The notes under the pieces: generated by a model
The model's database searches: none
Seen by the model: the letters and a program-made list of their open reading frames with translations, nothing else
What the model was told of the DNA's origin: nothing
Translations under genes and position numbers: made by a program
Source: Prostheceraeus crozeri
Lineage: Eukaryota > Platyhelminthes > Polycladida > Euryleptidae
Direction: 5' to 3'
Length of the DNA stretch: 64,000 nt
NCBI GenBank assembly: GCA_907163375.1
Contig: CAJQUW010012665.1
Location: forward strand, 1 to 64,000
Shown here: one piece after another, positions 58,316-64,000 of the stretch
Layout: each line of letters begins with the position of its first letter
How positions within the stretch are numbered: position 1 is the first letter of the stretch

Positions 58316-58989
58316 TTAAGTTTTCGTCCCCATTAGACTGTACAAGACCGTGGCAAGGCAACTTCGTCTATCTCATTGCGCGTGATATTCAGATAAGTAT
58401 AAATGTGTTTTCTTCGGTCGGATTAGAAGATTAATCCGCAGCTGACCAAATACATGTATCAGATCATTACATCCATAGCAATGAAGCCATCACCATCAAA
58501 CCGGGCAAATTCGATCTCCGTTACATATAAAACACCACAGAGTTCCTCGTTGATTTATTGCTAATGTAGAAAAAGTGAATAGAACTCTGAAAACATACAT
58601 GTACTTGGAAGAGGCATAAAAATGATGATTAATGTTATTTCATATCCCAATTTCATATTTCAACTCCAGGGTGCGAACAGAACACTTTATTGGCTTGTTC
58701 GTTACATCAAAACTTACTGAAAACATGTGTTTTCTGTGTACATTTTCATCCTGCTTTAATGGGCAGGCAGTTATCTAGTACTGAGAATGAATCATGTGTC
58801 TTAGTTCTGAGGCAAAGCGTTTACCAGAATTTCGACTTCGAAATCTTCAGAACTTAAAATCGACGTCGATGTCGTAACCTGATATGTCTGTATTGTGGTT
58901 GCTTGACTTCAAAGGGCTCCTCTAGAAAAAATGAAGAAGGTCAAGGATTGAAGCAGTTACCCTATCTTATTTGTGTTTTTTATCTATTT

Positions 58990-59905
58990 ATTTTGTACAC
59001 GTTTGCCAGGAGAGGCGGTTTCATTATGAAAATTTTCCATTATATTTCTCAACGGTTTCTGATGTGCTTTTGCATGAAAATTTCAAAAATCATGGTTCAA
59101 AAATCATTCGACTAGCCGAGAAAATTGCGAAAATTAAAAATGGCGGAAAAACCGAAACTGCATTCTGGGAGTGGATTAAAAAAATTCTCATCTATTTCAC
59201 AAACAGTTTCCTATCTAGTTTGACCTGCTCTTTTCAAATATAATTGCTAGAAAATCATACGATTAATCCTTTTTGAGAAAATGACGGAAATTCAAAATGG
59301 CGGACATGAAACCGAAACTGTATTCTGGGGCTAGATTAATAAAGTCTTAATTTCGTCAACAGCTTTCTATGTAATTTGACACACTCTTTTCAGTTATCAC
59401 TATTGGAATATCATGCGCCTAGCAGTTTTCGAGAAATAGGAGAAATTCAAAATGGCGGACATGAAACCGAAACAGCCGTTTATGCCTCCGCCTACTGAGG
59501 GCATCAAACTACATCGAAAGCTGCTGAGGAAATGATCGAGACTATTTTTGATCTAGCCCCAGAGCGCACTTTCGGTTTCATGTCCGCCATTTTGAATTTC
59601 CGTCATTTTCTTGAAAAGGGTTAATCGTATGACTTTCTAGCAATTATATTTGAAAAGAGCGGGTCAAACTACATAGGAAACTGTTTGCGAAATAGATGAG
59701 AATTTTTTTTAATCCACTCCCAGAATGCAGTTTCGGTTTTTCCGTCGGCCATTTTTAATTTTTGTAATTTTCTCGAAAAGGGCTGGTTGCATAATTTTTA
59801 AACCATGATTTTCGAAATTTTCATACAGAAATACATCAGAAGACGTTGAGAAATATAATGGGAAATTTTCATAATGAAACCGCCTGTCCTGGTACACCGT
59901 GTGCA
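58990..59905. repeat. Five-unit fold-back element with ATGGCGGAC motifs
   Basis: Three forward units (about 59000-59520), each with an AAAATGGCGGA-like word and CCGAAACTG, are followed by two inverted units (about 59530-59900). The outer arms, from GGCGGTTTCATTATGAAAAT inward, pair over about 380 bp at roughly 88% identity. There is no coding capacity. It is probably a fold-back transposon grown by unit duplication. Confidence 0.75.
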
Positions 59906-61870
59906 ATGAGCGCATCCTTTTGATGTAATTAACAAATCATTTCTACTGCTATTCCGTCAGATCTAGTGACGGTGATGAACAGTTCCAATGCCAGCTGACA
60001 CGGATGACGGGGTTCCTTATGGGAGCACGTGCTTGATGACTGTCTGGGGTAGCGATAGTTCGGTTTGGTTACTTGGCGTCAGGGTTGGGTTACCGGCCCC
60101 TCCGAGCTGGTATTTTTGACATGGGGCGACACCCCTGTAACTGGCAATGTGCTCCTGAAACGCCAGAGTCCCTGAAAATGTGGACAATAATCGGATCTAA
60201 ATGGAGGCAATCCACCAAGAGCAGTTACATCTATTGTCTGCGTTATGGAGTGCCCCTACAAGCATGCATTCATTGTAAGACACTACGAGGGTGTCGCAGG
60301 ACTAGACAGTCTGGTCGCACTTCGCAACTTCATAAAAGTGCTGAAATTGGTCGTTTACCAGAATGTTGAGCGAATCAAGAGACGCATGAGTCAGAGGCAG
60401 CTAAATCAGCAGTCACTTGAGAGAGCATGGACATGGATTAATATAACAGTTATATTGGCAAACAGGACCGATGAAATCACCGATGAGGCTGTACGTTGTT
60501 CCATGCCAGACATGATTACATGAAGTTTCAAAACACCACTATTACAACATTTAGAGCTCAAACAGTCTAGCCATCGTGTCCGTGCATGTAAACGGCTACA
60601 TTCAATGAACTTAACTGATTACGTGATGCCACGCAGAAAGCATTGGATGTATCAAAAATGATGTGAAGGATTACACAATTTCCAACAAATTTGAGAACCA
60701 ATGAACTCGTGATGCTGATGAAGCGGAAAACCGCAAAGAATTGAGTGACCACCTGCCGAAGCCTCGCCGTTCATCAAGAAACCAATCCTTTTGACCCCTG
60801 ACCTGACCTGTACCAGTTAGCTCTTCTCATGGGGGTCAATGGTTCATCTCTTAAGTCCTTCTTTACTTCATTGAGTCAATTTGAGGTTTCAAAAGATATC
60901 TCACTGAAATCATCCAAACTTGGCAACTAGTCACAATTTTGACAAAATAAAAGAAAAGCGAAAAATCGACGCAATTCAGTTTGTAACTCAAATATTGTTA
61001 AGAACAGTTGAGAATTTCAAGAGTGACACAATGCGACGTAGTGAAAGCCTTGATGTTGGCCTACAAATTTAGATAGATGTCTTTATTACAACCCCAATAC
61101 AGAACGCATCGATTGATAACTTCAACACCTCCAAAAGATGGCTCTTTTCCTGTGTTACCCCCGCCAGTGCCTAAACACGCCTTGCTTTGCGAAAATCGCA
61201 AGAAATCGAATAGGAACATAGCACTAGGAACATGAGCATCTTAGATATCGGGAAACTCATGCTGATGGCGATGATGATGACTCATATGTGACGTCACAAA
61301 CTGCGCATGCATGGACTTACTTCCAAAGATTACTTCCTTCAGATTTGTAGTAGTGGCCATCTGATAGTCATGAAGCTCTTATAGCGACAGAACTGCCTCT
61401 GGAATCATGACATCTCCTGATAATCGCATTCATGATCAGGGGTAATCGAAAATTAATTGAATTGCAATCAATTGAATGCTCATTAATTCCAGTTGCAATT
61501 AATTGATTGCATCAATTTCGTGTCTCAGTTTGCTGATTGACTCAAGTTCGTGTTACTAGAAATTGTTTGCTCACAAATATATTTCTGTTGATATAATGTC
61601 CGCAATAACGCTGAAATTAGGTCTACATCATTCAGATACTTAGTGGATAATTTCCATGCCTCTTTAATATCGACTGAGGGATCTATCCAACACGTATCAC
61701 TTGATCATGAAGAAACTCGCACAGAGAACTCTAATAGCTGGACAATTTTCGTTTCTCCACAGTTGCACTCAAGTTAGAAGTTTTTCAATAGTCCACTACT
61801 TGCCCGGAAGCCTGTCTTTGACAGACGGACGCGACGCGAGCGCGCATGCTTCTGATATCTACATGTAGGT
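59906..61870. other. Upstream RXR region, no gene called
   Basis: Open frames at 60073-60523 overlap in two frames and show no known domain. A DR1-like motif at 60792 is the only regulatory-type feature seen. Confidence 0.35.
60792..60809 (-). promoter_or_regulatory. DR1-type nuclear receptor motif with third half-site
   Basis: The minus strand reads AGGTCAGGTCAGGGGTCA. AGGTCA-G-GGGTCA is a DR1, the preferred spacing for RXR homodimers and several partners, and an overlapping AGGTCA lies just upstream. It is 5.8 kb upstream of the RXR DNA-binding-domain exon, in what may be an intron or promoter region. Possible autoregulation is speculation. Confidence 0.45.
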
Positions 61871-61940
61871 CAACAACTATTGTAGTGAATGCTATGCGGC
61901 ATTATTTCACTGATGCCTGCCCACAGCCGGCACCAGTGTA

Positions 61941-62045
61941 GGAATACCATATGAGATTTCAAGGTAAGTAATGTACAAATCCGATTTCGCGTTAGCGGCC
62001 GACGATTTGTCTACTGCTTACCGAGAAATCTCATGCGGTATTTCC
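61941..62045. repeat. Imperfect hairpin, ~43-bp stem
   Basis: GGAATACCATATGAGATTTC and AAGGTAAGTAATGTACAAAT pair, with bulges, with 61999-62045. The 105-nt fold with scattered mismatches is precursor-like. Confidence 0.7.
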
Positions 62046-62143
62046 ATTGTCCTAAGCTTTTCCATGATAGTTTCCCCAAAACTTATCATATCAATGCGCT
62101 GAAAAAACACGATATTTTCTCATTGAATATTATTTACATGAAT

Positions 62144-62252
62144 ATATCACGCTTTTTTCTGCATTGTTTCACGGTATTTTCCCATAGAAATACAGCTTAG
62201 GACAATATCACGCTTTTTTCTGCATTGTTTCACGGTATTTTCCCATAGAATT
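62144..62252. repeat. 61-bp tandem duplication
   Basis: ATATCACGCTTTTTTCTGCA and the following 26 bases occur twice, 61 bp apart and identical. Confidence 0.9.
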
Positions 62253-62254
62253 AC

Positions 62255-62745
62255 TAGAATTTGCTAGAAGTGCAAACTGATTCAAACAGATGGCACATGC
62301 AGGAACTTAATAAGTGGACAAGAAGAAATCTTTAATACCCTTCGGAGATAGGAAAAATAGTCGTGCGTCGCTTGCGGATTGCCGTGAATTCATTTAAAAT
62401 GCTCCGATCGCCACGATTCCTTCAGATTCGAAGAATTCAGATCATTGCGCAAAAGTTTTCTCGATAATGTTGGGCCTTCCGATCATTTTTAAAAAAGTTA
62501 GCAGGCGCATGAAAAAACGTTCACAAACTTCTCTGTAGAACTTGACATCGTCTATGTCTCTTTGCTGTGTGATCCGGTTGATAACAGTCACTGAAACTTC
62601 GCACAATTTGGCGTGTCTAATGTTGAACTCATTGTTCGATTGCTATGGTATTTAGTCAAGAGATTGTGCCATGTCATTTACGTTACATGTTCCAATGTTT
62701 CCCTTCTAGTCAAACGGAAGAAGACACGACCTGTCTAATTCTGTG
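62255..62745 (+). repeat. Dispersed 490-bp repeat, copy 3
   Basis: Same blocks and orientation as copies 1 and 2. It ends with CTGTCTAATTCTGTG, directly followed by the hairpin at 62746. Confidence 0.8.
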
Positions 62746-62829
62746 TGCCTAGCTTTTTCAAGCATCAATGATCCTTGCAGCCTAAGGGGCCTTGGCTGTA
62801 GGACTCATTGATGCCTTCAAAATCTAGGC
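62746..62829. repeat. Hairpin a of a paralogous pair
   Basis: TGCCTAGCTTTTTCAAGCAT pairs with ATGCCTTCAAAATCTAGGC at the 3' side, and the inner GCAGCC and GGCTGT blocks also pair. The arms are nearly the same as those of the hairpin at 63013 while the loop differs. Confidence 0.75.
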
Positions 62830-62840
62830 CTGATTGATAT

Positions 62841-63008
62841 ATTGTAGTGAATGCTATGCGGCATTGTTTCATTGATACCGTACCAGAGCCGGCAACAATC
62901 ATCGTTGCTGCCGGCTTCTGAAATAAAGACCACTATCTATGTATGTAGCCAGAAACTTCCATACACTTCTACATGTGCATGAATCATAGCACGCATTCAC
63001 TACAATAG
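62841..63008. repeat. Branched inverted repeat between the two hairpins
   Basis: ATTGTAGTGAATGC (62841) pairs with GCATTCACTACAAT at 62993-63006. Inside is a second hairpin GCCGGCAAC / GTTGCTGCCGGC (62889-62916). A copy of the left part lies at 61877-61931. Confidence 0.65.
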
Positions 63009-63012
63009 TAAA

Positions 63013-63093
63013 CATGCCTAGCTTTTTCAAGCATCCATGATCCCTACGGCCGATGATATTCGACTCATTGATGCTTTCAAAATCCTAGGCATG
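63013..63093. repeat. Hairpin b of a paralogous pair
   Basis: ATGCCTAGCTTTTTCAAGCA pairs with TGCTTTCAAAATCCTAGGCA on the 3' side. It differs from hairpin a by about one base in the 5' arm and two in the 3' arm, but the loop is unrelated. Confidence 0.75.
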
Positions 63094-64000
63094 ATTGACA
63101 AATTGCTGAAATATCAAGGCCATCTGGAAGGTTTCCAATCTCTGCTTATAAGATCCTCTAACCTATAGATTGAATGATGTCAATTAATTGATTCTTCTGT
63201 AATTGCAATTTCAATTAATTTCTTGCATAGAATTGCTATTACAGCTAATTGACAGTTCCTTAATGCCAATGCAATAAATTTTTCAAAATATTTGTTTATC
63301 ATGGCCATCAATGTTGTGAGGATGTGAAACGGGGTTGTTGACTTGACTACAGTGCACGATTTCATCTACTACGGCAAGAAACATAGTCCTCAAATGTGAT
63401 ATGGGGACCAACATGAGCCATGTACGGAAGTCAGTTATTTCTTACGATCGCGCTCCTGTAAATAGGATTCTGCATAATGCACATACCTTGGAGGTCAATA
63501 CCATTTGGAACAAATGATATTTGATAACCTGATGTTGCTGACTGACAAAATTCCCTGCTTTGTGCGCAGAAAAATTCCATCTTCGAAAATATTTGTTTGG
63601 AACAAAGAACATTTTTACGTTTCACTGAGTTGTCATAATATATTAGGCGCTTTACAATGACCAATTACGTAACTGATTACTCCACGAAAGGCAGATCAAA
63701 GTAAATCAGAACAATGTCCGAGAAAAATCCTCTTTGAAGACCTGTCTCACACTATAAAACAAATAGCGCAGAAAAAGAAGACATAAAGCTGTAATAAAAC
63801 AGACATTGCTGACGCCCTGCTATTATCATCAGAGCAACACCTCCATTATTCTTCGCAATCATGTGAATTAATCTCTCAAAGATCTCTCATTTGCTACATT
63901 ACATCAAATGTGTTGCCACCGATTTTTAAGTCTTCTCAAAAACGATTTTGTTTTATACAAAAATTATTATTGGGCTCGTTTCTACAAGAATGGCAACAGC
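63094..64000. other. Right edge, no feature recognised
   Basis: AT-rich sequence with no gene called; short open frames only. Confidence 0.35.

Noticed and set aside
60073-60523. Two overlapping plus-strand frames (98 and 92 codons)
   Set aside because: Neither shows a known domain or splice sites; could be decayed coding sequence but not supportable.

Overview
The window is metazoan nuclear DNA, AT-rich and dominated by transposons. It carries the 3' part of one recognisable host gene, a retinoid X receptor (RXR, nuclear receptor 2B) on the minus strand, from the DNA-binding-domain exon (54740-55018) to the stop codon (33793). Spliceosomal introns, an RXR with an intact AF-2 helix, tRNA-derived SINEs and the transposon mix (Polinton, Penelope-like, hAT, pogo, P, piggyBac, CACTA-like) point to an invertebrate animal. 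The RXR looks closest to lophotrochozoan and invertebrate deuterostome receptors, but I cannot name the phylum from sequence alone.

Layout. 1-3961 is one end of a Polinton/Maverick element cut by the window edge, with four minus-strand genes that look open (packaging ATPase, penton-like protein, coiled-coil protein, membrane protein). 4-13 kb is mostly repeats: a TA-flanked MITE, a decayed Penelope-like element (RT plus GIY-YIG) split by a second MITE family, and several hairpins. 13519-27989 is best read as one very large DNA transposon of about 14.5 kb. Its ends match (24 of 31 positions, starting CCCGA), it appears to split a copy of the second MITE family, and it carries a spliced tnp2/CACTA-like transposase, a BEN-domain gene, a homogeneous 195-bp tandem array, a duplicated block with AP-1-like sites, subterminal 63-bp repeats and a nested pogo-like element. 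A non-autonomous hAT element with a perfect 8-bp target duplication follows (28069-29116).

29.4-62 kb is the RXR locus and its flanks. The introns and upstream DNA hold tRNA-derived SINEs, a fold-back element with a 34-bp core repeat, a P-element-like remnant with THAP-like arms facing each other, an inverted pair of exon-like segments, a dispersed 490-bp repeat, a Penelope-like 3' end with a hammerhead-like core, a piggyBac-like remnant, a five-unit fold-back carrying ATGGCGGAC motifs, and near 62-63 kb a group of imperfect hairpins. Two AGGTCA-type direct repeats (a DR4 at 31107 and a DR1 at 60792) flank the RXR exons.

The strongest candidate for something undescribed is the 14.5-kb BEN plus tnp2 element. 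Next come the P-like element with mirrored THAP arms and the paired hairpins near 62.7-63.1 kb. All similarity calls were made by eye from motifs; no database search was run.
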